From contig RFTL01000005.1 in the NCBI GenBank assembly GCA_009923455.1, positions 1 to 46,590 of the forward strand: a stretch of DNA of 46,590 bases, written 5' to 3'. Below the pieces are notes generated by a model. The model was not told where the DNA came from. It searched no databases and saw only the letters and a list, made by a program, of their open reading frames with translations. This document shows positions 28,850-38,162 of the stretch, one piece after another (positions within the stretch are counted from its first letter, which is position 1; each line of letters starts with the position of its first letter). Origin of the DNA: Actinomycetota bacterium (GTDB lineage: Bacteria > Actinomycetota > Actinomycetes > Actinomycetales > Microbacteriaceae). A program made the translations under genes and the position numbers.

Positions 28850-31800
28850 TGAAGAGTTTCTAATGGAAGAAGTGTGGGGTGAGAACATTGGAGCCCCTAC
28901 AGAGGTTACTGATGAGGATATGCTCATGCCAATCGAGGATATCGTCTCAGAATCTGACGACATCTACGACGACGCTTTTGAAGTAGATAGCGAAATCGCT
29001 TATGCCCTAGAGGAACTAGCAGCATGCGACGATGACGAGTTTGCCGCACTAATTGCCGCTGGTGGCCTTGATCGTAACCGCGGAAATGCAGAAAAACTTC
29101 GCCGCTACTGGACTACAGGTAAGGGCGCAGCCAAGATCCGCTGGGGCACTCCTGGAGACTGGACTCGCTGTGTTCGTCAGCTATCAAAGTACATGGGACC
29201 TCGCGCAAAAGGCTACTGCCAGCTTCGCCACAAGGATGCTACTGGTATCTACACTGGAAGCAAGCTAAATCCTGGCAAAAAGAGGGGCAGGATTGCATCT
29301 GCTCCAATGTTTGCATCTGAGCAGGCTTTCAACGAATCCATCATCGAGAAGTCTAGATTAGCTGCCTTGGCTGCTGATGCCAGAGAAAAAGTAGGTCTAA
29401 TGGCTTCTGCTATGCCTAATCGTGTTGGATCTAAGTTCTTTATTCCTATGCTTGTTCCTGAAGAAGTAGAGTCTGGAGACGGTAGAAAGTTTAAGGCTGG
29501 CGCAATTAGCATCAGAGATCTACCGGTTCCACTGCTATGGCAGATTAAGACTGGTTCTGGCCACGACGGTTCTGTTGTAGTTGGCCGCATTGACTACATC
29601 GAGCGTATCGAAGGCGGCATGGGCAATGCTTATGGCGTATTTGACAGCGGACCCTACGGCCGTGAGGCTGAGCGTCTAGTTAAAAACGGCTTCCTGCGTG
29701 GAGTTTCTGTTGATCTCGACCAGTTTGAAGCCAAGGAAGAGAAAAAGCCAAAAGAAGAAATGTCTGAGGGTGATGGCGACTCTATCGGTAAGGATAAGTT
29801 GACCATCAATAAGGCTCGCATTATGGCTGCTACAATTGTAGCTAAGCCTGCATTCCAAGAATGCTCTATCGAACTGTCAAATGAAGGGGACCAGGAGGAA
29901 GCCATGAACTATGAAGATGGCGTCTATGAAGAGTCCATGCAGGACTTTGTCGATCTCGAACCACTAGCGGCTTCTGGCTTCTTGAAGTCTGACATCCCTA
30001 TGACTCCGCCTGCTGACTGGTTTAAAGACCCAGGGCTGACTAAGCCAACACCACTAACCGTGGACGACAATGGTCGCATCTATGGCCACATTGCTGCGTG
30101 GCACGTAAACCACATCGGGTTACCGCGCGCAACCAAGCCACCTCGCTCTCGTAGCAAGTATGCCTATTTCCACACTGGCGTTCTACGCACAGATGCAGGT
30201 ACCGATGTGCCTGTAGGTCAGCTAACTCTTGCTGGTGGCCACGCTCCTCTAAATGCTGACGCTGCTTCTGCTGCTAAGCACTACGATGACACCGCTTCTG
30301 CTGTTGCAGACATCCACGTTGGTGAAGATCAGTATGGCATCTGGTGCGCTGGATCGCTACGTCCAAACCTAGACGAGATGCAGATCCGTGCACTACGCGC
30401 TTCTGCCCCTTCAGGTGACTGGCGTCCAATCAATGGCTCTCTCGAGCTAGTTGCTATCTGCCAGGTAAATGTTCCTGGATTCCCAACTGCCCGTGCAATG
30501 ATTGCATCTGGCAAGGTTTTGGCTCTAGTTGCTGCTGGAGCAAGCTACATGGCTGCTATGAAGTGCTCTGGTGCAGCGTGTTCTTTGAATACAAAGGCCG
30601 AACTGCTCGGTCAGCTTGCTGCTAGTGCTCCAGACCTAAAGAAGCGTGTCAGGGAAGCAAAGAAAGTTCTAAGAGCATCTAACCTTCAGGCTCTAACTGC
30701 TAGTGCAGCAGACATGAGAGAGAAGGCACTAACTGCTGCTGCTGTTGCAGAGCTAGCTAAGATCTCCGAGAAAGAGCGTATGAAGCTAGCTGATGAGGGC
30801 AAGGCGCTACCAGATGGTGCATACCCTATCCGCAACGTTGAGGACCTAAAGAATGCCATTCAGGCATACGGAAGGGCCAAGTCCTCCGAGCGTCGTATGG
30901 TACGCAAGCACATCATCAAGCGTGCTCGCCAACTCAACCAGGCTGACCTAATTCCTCAACACTGGCTACATGCTGACTCTATGGAAGCGGCTGAAAAAGT
31001 TGCAGCAATGCGTGCCGCTGTAACTGCTGCCGCCACTGGTGAATTCAGAGACTATTCGGAAGAAACTCGCGCTAAGTATGCCAAAGAAGGTATTGCTCTT
31101 CCAGATGGATCTTTCCCGATTGAGAATGAGGAAGACCTAAAGCGTGCAATTAAGGCTCACGGTCGTGCAAAAGACATTGAAGCTGCTAAGAAGCACATCA
31201 TCAAACGAGCAAATGCACTTGGCAGAAAAGACATGATTCCAACAGAGTGGTCAGCAGAGACTGCAGCTGCCTATGTTGACGAGGCGGTGGTGGCTGCTAG
31301 CCCAAAAGAAGAAGAGATCTCTGATTCCGAGCTAAAGAAGCTCAGGGATGCTAAGGCAGAAGCTGACAAGCAAACCGAAGAAGAGATCAAAGCAGCTGAA
31401 GAAGTAAAGGCTAACCGAGGAGACCTACCAGAACGCGACGAAGAAGGTCGCATGAAGTATGTTTCTGGCGTGAACCAGCCTCGTGACGCAAAGGGCAAGT
31501 ACCGCAAGGTTCTAGCTCGCCTAAAGCAAGATCTCGGAGTTGCTGGTCTATCTCGCGCACTGCAGAAGGTCGAAGAGGCTGAGAACCTAGACTTTGCTGG
31601 CGACTACGCTGCCTCTGCTGGGGCCAGCTCTGAGCTATTAGACATGATTGACCGACTAGACTCTGGCGCTCTTAATGCTAGAGCACTAGAAAACGTCCGC
31701 ACAACCGCGGCCGAACTAGGCAAGACAATTGCCAACCTTCCACTGCCATTCGGCAAGGAAGCTCAGAAAGTTAGATTTAGCGATCTACCTGCTGGACTCA

Positions 31801-31964
31801 AGGATCTCATTGAAGCAATGATTACTCGAGTCGAGTCAAAGATCGGTAAAAAGGACGCGGATGTTGCTACGCAAGACCTGCGCTCCTATATGGCTGGAGC
31901 AGATGTCTACTCTCAGGGTGAAGTTCAGTCCCAGATGAGTAAGCTCCTCCGACTCCTTACCTAA
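28842..31964 (+). CDS. Capsid maturation protease/scaffold-type polyprotein (1040 aa)
   Basis: The ATG at 28842 is preferred to an in-frame ATG at 28821 because AAGAAAGAG lies upstream. Domains in order: the duplicated AAGGLDRNRGN domain (about residues 70-140), and a prohead-protease-like domain with GHDGSVVVGRI and RGVSVDLD, whose His and Ser fit a serine protease pair (about residues 190-340). Next is a beta-barrel domain (HIAAWHVNHIGLPRATKPPR onward), then two copies of a helical LPDGxxPIxNxEDLxxAIxAxGRAK module (about residues 650-800) and a coiled-coil C terminus. Fusion of protease with other head domains precedes the capsid gene, as expected for head maturation. Confidence 0.82.
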   Translation: MANEEFLMEEVWGENIGAPTEVTDEDMLMPIEDIVSESDDIYDDAFEVDSEIAYALEELAACDDDEFAALIAAGGLDRNRGNAEKLRRYWTTGKGAAKIRWGTPGDWTRCVRQLSKYMGPRAKGYCQLRHKDATGIYTGSKLNPGKKRGRIASAPMFASEQAFNESIIEKSRLAALAADAREKVGLMASAMPNRVGSKFFIPMLVPEEVESGDGRKFKAGAISIRDLPVPLLWQIKTGSGHDGSVVVGRIDYIERIEGGMGNAYGVFDSGPYGREAERLVKNGFLRGVSVDLDQFEAKEEKKPKEEMSEGDGDSIGKDKLTINKARIMAATIVAKPAFQECSIELSNEGDQEEAMNYEDGVYEESMQDFVDLEPLAASGFLKSDIPMTPPADWFKDPGLTKPTPLTVDDNGRIYGHIAAWHVNHIGLPRATKPPRSRSKYAYFHTGVLRTDAGTDVPVGQLTLAGGHAPLNADAASAAKHYDDTASAVADIHVGEDQYGIWCAGSLRPNLDEMQIRALRASAPSGDWRPINGSLELVAICQVNVPGFPTARAMIASGKVLALVAAGASYMAAMKCSGAACSLNTKAELLGQLAASAPDLKKRVREAKKVLRASNLQALTASAADMREKALTAAAVAELAKISEKERMKLADEGKALPDGAYPIRNVEDLKNAIQAYGRAKSSERRMVRKHIIKRARQLNQADLIPQHWLHADSMEAAEKVAAMRAAVTAAATGEFRDYSEETRAKYAKEGIALPDGSFPIENEEDLKRAIKAHGRAKDIEAAKKHIIKRANALGRKDMIPTEWSAETAAAYVDEAVVAASPKEEEISDSELKKLRDAKAEADKQTEEEIKAAEEVKANRGDLPERDEEGRMKYVSGVNQPRDAKGKYRKVLARLKQDLGVAGLSRALQKVEEAENLDFAGDYAASAGASSELLDMIDRLDSGALNARALENVRTTAAELGKTIANLPLPFGKEAQKVRFSDLPAGLKDLIEAMITRVESKIGKKDADVATQDLRSYMAGADVYSQGEVQSQMSKLLRLLT

Positions 31965-31971
31965 AAAGTAA

Positions 31972-31979
31972 GGTAAAAT
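31972..31979 (+). promoter_or_regulatory. Late-type GGTAAAAT element before the capsid gene
   Basis: GG-TAAAAT (31972-31979) is overlapped by the 3' arm of CCTTAC/GTAAGG (31955-31960 / 31968-31973). A leader of about 95 nt follows, with a GCCTCAC/GGTGAG hairpin and a GGACAA-A-TTGTCC palindrome (32044-32056). Confidence 0.55.
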
Positions 31980-32081
31980 TATCCGTAGGTGGAGCGCCTC
32001 ACGTTTTTATGCGGTGAGTCCCTCAACCTTGACTGTAAATATAGGACAAATTGTCCAATACTAACTGGCCTAGGAGGTACA

Positions 32082-34166
32082 GTGAACGACCAGATCAAGA
32101 CTCAGCTTGATGTTATCTCGGAGTTAAGCGACGAACAGCTCGCAGAACTTCAAGCAGATATCATCAGCCAGTTTGAAATGGTTGAGGGTGAAGACCCAAC
32201 TCCTGAGACAGTTGATGCTATGACGTCGCTAGCCGACTCTCTTGACATCGTTCGTGGTGAACTATCAAACCGCGAGGTTATGGCAGCTGAACTAGCTGCT
32301 AAGGCCGCAGAAGCAACTGCCCGTGTTAAGGGACAGGTTGCCGATGAGGGAGAAGAGATGGCTATGACCGAAGATGAGCCGATGGGCGAAGAGATCACCG
32401 AGGAAGTTGCACCTGTAGAGGAAGCACCAGCCGAAGAGATTTCTGAGACCGAAGAGGTAGAAACAGAAGTTAAGACCGAAGAAGAAGACAAGAAGGAAGA
32501 GGAGATGGCTATTCAGGCATCTGCATCTGACGAAGAGCTTTCTGCTGAGGCAACTGAAGAAGTTTCAACCCCTGAAGCAGAACTTTCTACCGAAGAGGTA
32601 GAGGTCCCTGCTGAGGTCGTCACTGAGTCGCCAGTCGAGGCTGAGGCCGCAGTTGAAGAAACTGTTGTCGAGGCTGTCGAGGCTACCGAAGCATCAACCG
32701 ATCAGGAAGATGGATCTGAACTATCAACCACAACCGAAGAGGTAACAGAGCTCTCGACAGAAGAGACTGCAGAAGCAGTTGCTGAAGTTGAGGAAGCCGC
32801 TGAGCTTTCTTCAGAAGAAACTATTGAAACATCAACAGCTCTTGTAGAAGAGCAGAAGGAGCAGGCAGTGACCGCTGCAGCCGAACAGCCTTTCGAGGCC
32901 CCAGCTGACCGTCAGCCTGTAGTTCAGGTAACAGAGGCTCCAGTGGCAATCACCGCTGGTGCTGACATCCCTGGTTACAGCGCGGGAAGCCCAATCGCAT
33001 CACTATCCGAGGTGTCTACTCTTATGGAGAAGCGCCTTCACTCACTACGTCGTGTAAACGGTGGCGACGGAGAGCAGCACATTGTTGCTTCTTTCTCGAC
33101 CCAGTACCCAGAAGAGCGCTTCTTGGGCACCGACGCAGAGGCAAACTCCGCAAAGATCGAGTCAGTTGTAGGTCAGCAGGCACTTGTTGCTTCTGGTGGC
33201 CACGCAGCTCCAGTAGAGGTCAAGTATGACATCTTCGGTATTGGCTCGACCACTGTTCGCCCAGTTCGTGACTCCTTGCCACGTTTCCAGGCTGACCGCG
33301 GTGGCGTTCGCTTCGTAACCCCTCCAAGCTTTGCAGCTGGCTCCTACGCTAACGCAGTTGGCGTTTGGACCGCAGCTAACGACTCAGCTGAGACTCCTAG
33401 CCCATCGACTAAGACCTCTCTGACCGTATCTGCAGCTCAGGAGAACACTGCTGTAACTGACGCTGTAACCCTACAGCTACAGTTCGGTAACCTCATGACC
33501 CGCGCTTACCCAGAGTTGATCGCTCGCCACAACGAGCTAGCTCTAGTACAGCACGCACGCGAGGCAGAGCAGAACCTAATCAGCAAGATCGACGCTGGCT
33601 CGACCGCTGTTACCTCCGGTACCCTAATCGGTTTCGGTCGTGACTTCCTAGTCACCGTTCGTAAGGCTGCCGTAGCTTACCGCTCACGTCACCGCATTGC
33701 TCAGACCACTCAGCTAAAGGCTATCATTCCTGACTGGGTATACGACGCAATGGCAGCTGACCTAGCTATCGCAATGCCTGGCGACAACACTCTTGCTGTT
33801 GGTCGCTCGGAGATCGAGGGCTACCTAGCTCAGCTAAACGTAACTCTAGTTGCATCTCCTGACATGACCGTATTCGGTTCTCAGGGTGCTGCTGCTCTTC
33901 TAGAGTTCCCAGACACCTTTGACTGGTACCTATTCGCAGAGGGCACCTTCCTATTCTTGGATGGCGGCACTCTAGACCTAGGTATCATCCGCGACTCCTC
34001 TCTAGTCGGCACCAACGACTACAAGATGTTCATTGAGACATTTGAGGGCGTTGCCAAGGTCGGTATCGAGTCTCTACGCATTCGTCAGACCGTTAACGTT
34101 AACGGTGTGGCTGCTGCTCTACGCGACACCACTGGTGGCGCAACCGCAGCTGCAATCGAGCTCTAA
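32082..34166 (+). CDS. Major capsid protein with long acidic delta domain (694 aa)
   Basis: GTG 32082 is the chosen start because a perfect TAGGAGGT lies 5 bases upstream; the frame is open further 5' but lacks such a site. Residues about 1-265 are helical, then very rich in Glu, Val and Thr, like a scaffolding (delta) domain that the upstream protease would remove. Residues about 290-694 match an HK97-fold capsid in length and pattern: FLGTDAEANSAKIESVV, an Ala/Val-rich middle and DTFDWYLFAEGTFLFLDGG near the C terminus. It forms the icosahedral shell. Codon use is strongly biased to GCT and CTA, consistent with high expression. Confidence 0.88.
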   Translation: MNDQIKTQLDVISELSDEQLAELQADIISQFEMVEGEDPTPETVDAMTSLADSLDIVRGELSNREVMAAELAAKAAEATARVKGQVADEGEEMAMTEDEPMGEEITEEVAPVEEAPAEEISETEEVETEVKTEEEDKKEEEMAIQASASDEELSAEATEEVSTPEAELSTEEVEVPAEVVTESPVEAEAAVEETVVEAVEATEASTDQEDGSELSTTTEEVTELSTEETAEAVAEVEEAAELSSEETIETSTALVEEQKEQAVTAAAEQPFEAPADRQPVVQVTEAPVAITAGADIPGYSAGSPIASLSEVSTLMEKRLHSLRRVNGGDGEQHIVASFSTQYPEERFLGTDAEANSAKIESVVGQQALVASGGHAAPVEVKYDIFGIGSTTVRPVRDSLPRFQADRGGVRFVTPPSFAAGSYANAVGVWTAANDSAETPSPSTKTSLTVSAAQENTAVTDAVTLQLQFGNLMTRAYPELIARHNELALVQHAREAEQNLISKIDAGSTAVTSGTLIGFGRDFLVTVRKAAVAYRSRHRIAQTTQLKAIIPDWVYDAMAADLAIAMPGDNTLAVGRSEIEGYLAQLNVTLVASPDMTVFGSQGAAALLEFPDTFDWYLFAEGTFLFLDGGTLDLGIIRDSSLVGTNDYKMFIETFEGVAKVGIESLRIRQTVNVNGVAAALRDTTGGATAAAIEL

Positions 34167-34180
34167 ACCAAAACTAAATA

Positions 34181-34219
34181 GGGTGGCTCCCCGGTCTTCG
34201 GGCCGGGGGGCTCCCACCC
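34181..34219 (+). terminator. Strong hairpin after the major capsid gene
   Basis: GGGTGG/CCACCC (34181-34186 / 34214-34219) enclose CCCCGG/CCGGGG (34189-34194 / 34203-34208). The T tract after it is poor, so it may act as partial terminator or mRNA-stabilising hairpin between capsid and the next gene. Confidence 0.75.
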
Positions 34220-34246
34220 CCTAAAACTTTTAAGTAAGGATTTTAA

Positions 34247-35122
34247 ATGGCTTTCCCAAATAATGGCGTAGTAGAGGCACCTCAGATTGTGCCCTCCGCT
34301 TTTGGTCTACTTGCTGTAGTCAAGCCAGAAAACTCGGCGGAAGAAGACCGCTGGATTAGAGGATTCTCCCAGGAATGGGAAACAGAGGTAAGCAACCTCG
34401 TAAACTGGGACGACACCGACACTACTGTAGACGTATACGCTGAGCGGGTCAACCCAGTCCGTCACGTAAAGATTAAGCCATTCTTCATCGAAGCAACCGA
34501 AGACATCTCTACCTTTGGATTCCTAGGTTTGGATAGAATTGCTCGAATTACCCGTCAGATTGAAGCTGGCTCTCAGAAGGCCATCGAGCGCGAACTTTGG
34601 GATGGCGTAGTTCGTAAGGGTGAGTCTCACGAGAACGCGGCTCTTTCTAGCGCAACTGTAACCATTCTTGGCGGTGGAACTGCTTATTCTGCTAAGCGCG
34701 CTCTAGCTCTACTCGAGCAGGGTATTGCAGAAGCCTCTCAGTTTGGCGAGCAGGGCCTAATCCACATGACTCGTGATGTAGCTGCCTTGTTATCTAGCAA
34801 CAGCCAGATGCTTTTCCACAATAAGGTCAAGGACCACTTACAGACTATGGGCGGAACCCCAGTTGTTGTCGGAAACGGCTACTCTGGTAATGGCCCAGAC
34901 GGTGACACTCACGCGGAAGCGTCAGCCACCAACAAATGGATGTACGCCACCGGCACTGTCAGGGTATACCTTGGCGATGTCGATGTCGTAAACGACAACC
35001 TAGCCCAGGGCTACGATGTGTCGGGCAACGCAAATGACATGAGACTCAAAGCAATCCGCCCAGCTGCGGTTTACTTTGACACATCCATCCACCTAGCTGT
35101 TCGAGTAGATCTAACAGCTTAA
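34247..35122 (+). CDS. Second head protein, possible capsid-like paralogue (291 aa)
   Basis: The ATG at 34247 follows AGTAAGGATTT. The protein has an N-terminal beta segment, a central helix-rich part (FLGLDRIARITRQIEAGSQ; AKRALALLEQGIAEAS) and a C-terminal region with TGTVRVYLGDVDVVND and IRPAAVYFDTSIHLAVRVDL. This resembles the spine-helix and A-domain order of HK97-type capsid folds, so it may be a minor capsid, vertex or encapsulin-like protein. No catalytic residues are recognised. It lies between the capsid and tail tube genes, in the normal place for head completion or decoration proteins. Confidence 0.65.
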   Translation: MAFPNNGVVEAPQIVPSAFGLLAVVKPENSAEEDRWIRGFSQEWETEVSNLVNWDDTDTTVDVYAERVNPVRHVKIKPFFIEATEDISTFGFLGLDRIARITRQIEAGSQKAIERELWDGVVRKGESHENAALSSATVTILGGGTAYSAKRALALLEQGIAEASQFGEQGLIHMTRDVAALLSSNSQMLFHNKVKDHLQTMGGTPVVVGNGYSGNGPDGDTHAEASATNKWMYATGTVRVYLGDVDVVNDNLAQGYDVSGNANDMRLKAIRPAAVYFDTSIHLAVRVDLTA

Positions 35123-35147
35123 ATCAAGAAATAAGGAGAATAGCTAA

Positions 35148-36269
35148 ATGGCTACTCAAGAATATGCAGCCAGCATTCAGGGTGTGTCGATCCGTGTCAC
35201 CCGCCTAGATGCTGCTGGTAACCTAATGGGCGGTGCTGGTGACTCGTACACCACATCCGCTTTCATGCGTGTATCTTTCACCCCTGAGTACGAAGAGGGC
35301 GACGAGATCACCGAAAAGGGTGCAAACGGTGTTGTATGTGTAACATACAAGGCCCCAGACACTCTAAAGCGTATCACCATGGAGCTTGCTATCTGTGAGC
35401 CAGACCCAGAGCTATCTGCTTTGATTTCCGGTGGTCTGCTTCTTCGTAAGAACCTAGGAACCGCTAACGACCCTAACCACAAGTCTGTCGGTTGGGCAGC
35501 TCCTGGTGTTGGTGACGACCCTGCTGGTAACGGTGTTGCTATCGAGGTATGGTCCCACGCTGTTAAGGACGGCAAGAAGGCTGGCGTATTGCCATACTTC
35601 CACTGGGTATTCCCATTCGTCAAGATGCGCCAGTCAGGTGACCGCGTTATTGAGAACGGCCTAATGGCTAACACCTTCGAAGGTTACGGTCTTGGAAACG
35701 CTAACTTCAAGTCAGGTCTTGACGGCCGCTGGGAGTTCCCAGTTGCTGCAGAGCGTCCATACGCTTACGCACGTGCCGACTGGGCTCCAACTGGTCTAAA
35801 CGGCTTCTACACCTGGACCGATGGCTCTGGCCAGACCGTATTCACCTCTAACACTGCAGTTAACGCAAGCACTGTAACTGTAAACAGCTACTCGGCTACC
35901 CAGTCTGGTACTCTAGGTACTTTGGTATTCAGCGCTGCCCCTGCACTTGCAGTTGGCGATGTGATTACGGTTCAGAACGTATCTGCGTCACTCAATGGTG
36001 ACCAGACCGTATCTGCGATCAACTCTAACACTAACGCTGTTAGCTTCGTAAGCGATGCCATCACCACAGACATCAGCTCGACTAACGTTGGCCGTGGTGC
36101 ACGTGTTATCGTAACCAACTCGGCAACCGAGACCTATCCTGCTCCTACCCCAGTTACATCTAGCCAGCTGGGCACCGGAGGATCCACATACAACGTTCCT
36201 GGAAACATGGGATACAACGCTGACGTTGCAATTGACAACATCATTGCATCAAACGAAAACCCTAGCTAA
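35148..36269 (+). CDS. Major tail tube protein with extra C-terminal beta domain (373 aa)
   Basis: An excellent SD (ATAAGGAGAA) precedes the ATG at 35148. The N-terminal two thirds fit a siphovirus tail tube protein (IRVTRLDAAGNLMGGAGDSY; AFMRVSFTPEYEEGDEITEK; WEFPVAAERPYAYA). The C-terminal part (about residues 235-330) is an added beta domain of the VGDVITVQNVSAS type, related in pattern to modules in later tail proteins. Strong SD, capsid-like codon use and a large hairpin after the gene support high expression. Confidence 0.85.
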   Translation: MATQEYAASIQGVSIRVTRLDAAGNLMGGAGDSYTTSAFMRVSFTPEYEEGDEITEKGANGVVCVTYKAPDTLKRITMELAICEPDPELSALISGGLLLRKNLGTANDPNHKSVGWAAPGVGDDPAGNGVAIEVWSHAVKDGKKAGVLPYFHWVFPFVKMRQSGDRVIENGLMANTFEGYGLGNANFKSGLDGRWEFPVAAERPYAYARADWAPTGLNGFYTWTDGSGQTVFTSNTAVNASTVTVNSYSATQSGTLGTLVFSAAPALAVGDVITVQNVSASLNGDQTVSAINSNTNAVSFVSDAITTDISSTNVGRGARVIVTNSATETYPAPTPVTSSQLGTGGSTYNVPGNMGYNADVAIDNIIASNENPS

Positions 36270-36280
36270 TAACTAGAAAT

Positions 36281-36323
36281 AACGGGTGGTGGCTTGAGCA
36301 ATTAGCTTAGGCTACCACCCGTT
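36281..36323 (+). terminator. Large hairpin after the tail tube gene
   Basis: AACGGGTGGT (36281-36290) pairs with ACCACCCGTT (36314-36323). No T tract follows, so an attenuator or mRNA-stabilising role is as likely as termination. Confidence 0.65.
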
Positions 36324-36345
36324 AAACTTATAAAGAGGTAAAAAC

Positions 36346-37458
36346 ATGCCAAGCAATTTATGGATTCTCCCAGAAGAGATGGGCGACTATGCCTACACTG
36401 AGTACACCCTAGAGGCTGCTCAGGTTGCGTCAAACCTACTCTGGGCCATGTCTGGCAGAAAATATACGGGAGAAACAATTGTCACCGAGCGTTACACCTG
36501 CACTCTTCGAAACAATCGAATGGGCCCTTCCGATCGTACTAACAGTCCTGTACTATTCGGTGGTGATGTATACAATATTCCGTCCGGAGACTATGACGAA
36601 TATTCAGAGCTTACTTCTGACGGGCTATCGCCAGAATCCAGAATCAGACTCAGAGGGCGGCCAGTAACGCGGATTATTACAATCCGCAATAAAAACGGTA
36701 AAGTTCTAGATCCAAGTAGCTATTATCTTGTCGACCACTCGACTATTCAAATTAAAGCCGGTACCCCCTGGACTCCGTGTAACGTGGAGATTACATATGC
36801 ATACGGGGTTTCTGTGCCTACCGCTGGAAAGATGGCTGCTCGTAAGTTGGCAATTGAGTTTGCTCGCCTCTGGGCTGGTGACGAGATGTGCGAACTTCCT
36901 CAGCGTGTGACTTCCGTATCACGTCAGGGTGTTTCTTACACTATTCTTGACAACCAGGAGTTCATCGATGAGCTTCGCACTGGTCTTTACGAGATTGACC
37001 TTTTCCTCAAGGTTGTAAACCCAGATAACGCTCGCCGTAAGTCTAAGGTTTTCTCTGTTGACACTCCTCGTGCTCGTAGGTACAATCCAAAGCCGCCTAG
37101 GTTAGTTGCAGATGATGACTTTGATCTAACTCTTTCTACTCTTGTTGGCTCTATTAGCTGGACTTCTACTGGTAGCGGTGCTGATCTAAGTAACTTCTTT
37201 CCTCAGAACTCTACCTACACCCCTAAGGTGGTTCTACGAAACTACGGAGAAACCACGTCTGTAACTCTGGAATCTTCTTCTATAGTCCTGGACTACGAAG
37301 ATGACAAACTGGATTTCACTATCCCCTATGAAAAGGCTCAGGCTGCTCTTGGGATGGTAGATCCGGGAACTTGGACTCTATATGCCTCCTCCTTCGAGGA
37401 TGAAGTAGAGAGCCTAGTTGAACTAGCATCTGGAAACCTCCAGATCAAGATGTACTAA
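36346..37458 (+). CDS. Head-tail connector/adaptor protein (370 aa)
   Basis: The start follows AAAGAGGTAAAAAC. The N-terminal half has the helical pattern of head-tail adaptors (YTLEAAQVASNLLWAMSGRK; KMAARKLAIEFARLWAGDE; a helix ending ELRTGLYEIDLFLKVV). The C-terminal part (about residues 245-370) is an Ig-like beta domain (TYTPKVVLRNYGE). It probably binds the portal ring from below. Placement after the tail tube gene is unusual, since adaptors often precede it, but several phages have this order. Confidence 0.75.
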   Translation: MPSNLWILPEEMGDYAYTEYTLEAAQVASNLLWAMSGRKYTGETIVTERYTCTLRNNRMGPSDRTNSPVLFGGDVYNIPSGDYDEYSELTSDGLSPESRIRLRGRPVTRIITIRNKNGKVLDPSSYYLVDHSTIQIKAGTPWTPCNVEITYAYGVSVPTAGKMAARKLAIEFARLWAGDEMCELPQRVTSVSRQGVSYTILDNQEFIDELRTGLYEIDLFLKVVNPDNARRKSKVFSVDTPRARRYNPKPPRLVADDDFDLTLSTLVGSISWTSTGSGADLSNFFPQNSTYTPKVVLRNYGETTSVTLESSSIVLDYEDDKLDFTIPYEKAQAALGMVDPGTWTLYASSFEDEVESLVELASGNLQIKMY

Positions 37459-37471
37459 GAAAGAAGAGAAT

Positions 37472-37648
37472 ATGTCAATTCAGACTAACTTCCGCGCCCA
37501 GGACATGCTGGGTGTTGCAAAGCCTGCCCCTAAGAAGGCTGCTGCCCCAAAGTATGTTGCTCCTGCCAAGAAGGTAGAGCCAGTTGTAGTGGAGCCAGTT
37601 GCAGTTGTTGAAGAGGTAGTAGCTGAAGACGTCTCCACCGAGGAGTAG
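37472..37648 (+). CDS. Small Pro/Ala/Lys/Val-rich protein (58 aa)
   Basis: The ATG at 37472 follows AAAGAAGAGAAT, 13 bases after the connector stop. Composition is low complexity: alternating AAAPKYVAPAKK and VEPVAVVEEVVAE segments, basic in the first half and acidic in the second. It is likely disordered, perhaps a linker or decoration peptide of the neck. No family can be named. Its sense codon pattern and SD support it over the antisense frame. Confidence 0.7.
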   Translation: MSIQTNFRAQDMLGVAKPAPKKAAAPKYVAPAKKVEPVVVEPVAVVEEVVAEDVSTEE

Positions 37649-37651
37649 TCC

Positions 37652-38161
37652 ATGCCAAGCCAAGAACTAGACCTAACTGGAGTCTCCGAGGATGCGGTAA
37701 ACCTCAGAGACATGATGGAGGGCGTACTCGGGAGAGTTCAGAACGTATTCCAGTCATATAACGTTGAGCTACCTGCGCGTCAGTATTGGACTATGGGAGC
37801 CCCAGCGGTAGATTGCGAGCAGTTGGTTGTCTATTTTCAACAGCTATATTTAGGCCCTCCAGGAGCGCAGGTTGGCGAACCGCAACGTTGCCACGTACCT
37901 AGGAGTGCCACTTTAACTATTTCAATTGCTCGAGCTACTCCAATTGTGAGTCAGAATGGCCGCCCACCCGCACCTGAAAAAATTGAAGCGGCCTCCGAGG
38001 TCTTAGCTATTGACGCTTGGGTCTTGATGGAATCTGTGAACCAACTAGATCAATGGGACGAGACTGGTTATGGTGTTGGAGTTATTGCTACCCTAGAGGT
38101 TAATCCTCCAGAAGGCGGCTTTCAGACCACCGATATGGTCCTCACGATGGCGGTTCCATAG
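37652..38161 (+). CDS. Neck/tail-terminator-type protein (169 aa)
   Basis: The start at 37652 follows GAGGAGTAG. The alpha/beta protein begins with a helical part (LRDMMEGVLGRVQNVFQS), then has strands including ATLTISIARATPI and GVIATLEVNPP, and ends in a strand. Position before the HK97 gp10-like gene and its size match a tail terminator or head closure protein. Assignment is mainly by synteny. Confidence 0.68.
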   Translation: MPSQELDLTGVSEDAVNLRDMMEGVLGRVQNVFQSYNVELPARQYWTMGAPAVDCEQLVVYFQQLYLGPPGAQVGEPQRCHVPRSATLTISIARATPIVSQNGRPPAPEKIEAASEVLAIDAWVLMESVNQLDQWDETGYGVGVIATLEVNPPEGGFQTTDMVLTMAVP

Positions 38162-38162
38162 A

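Noticed and set aside
31989-32081. Earlier in-frame start for the major capsid gene
   Set aside because: The region is a structured leader after a promoter element, while GTG 32082 has a perfect AGGAGGT at normal spacing.
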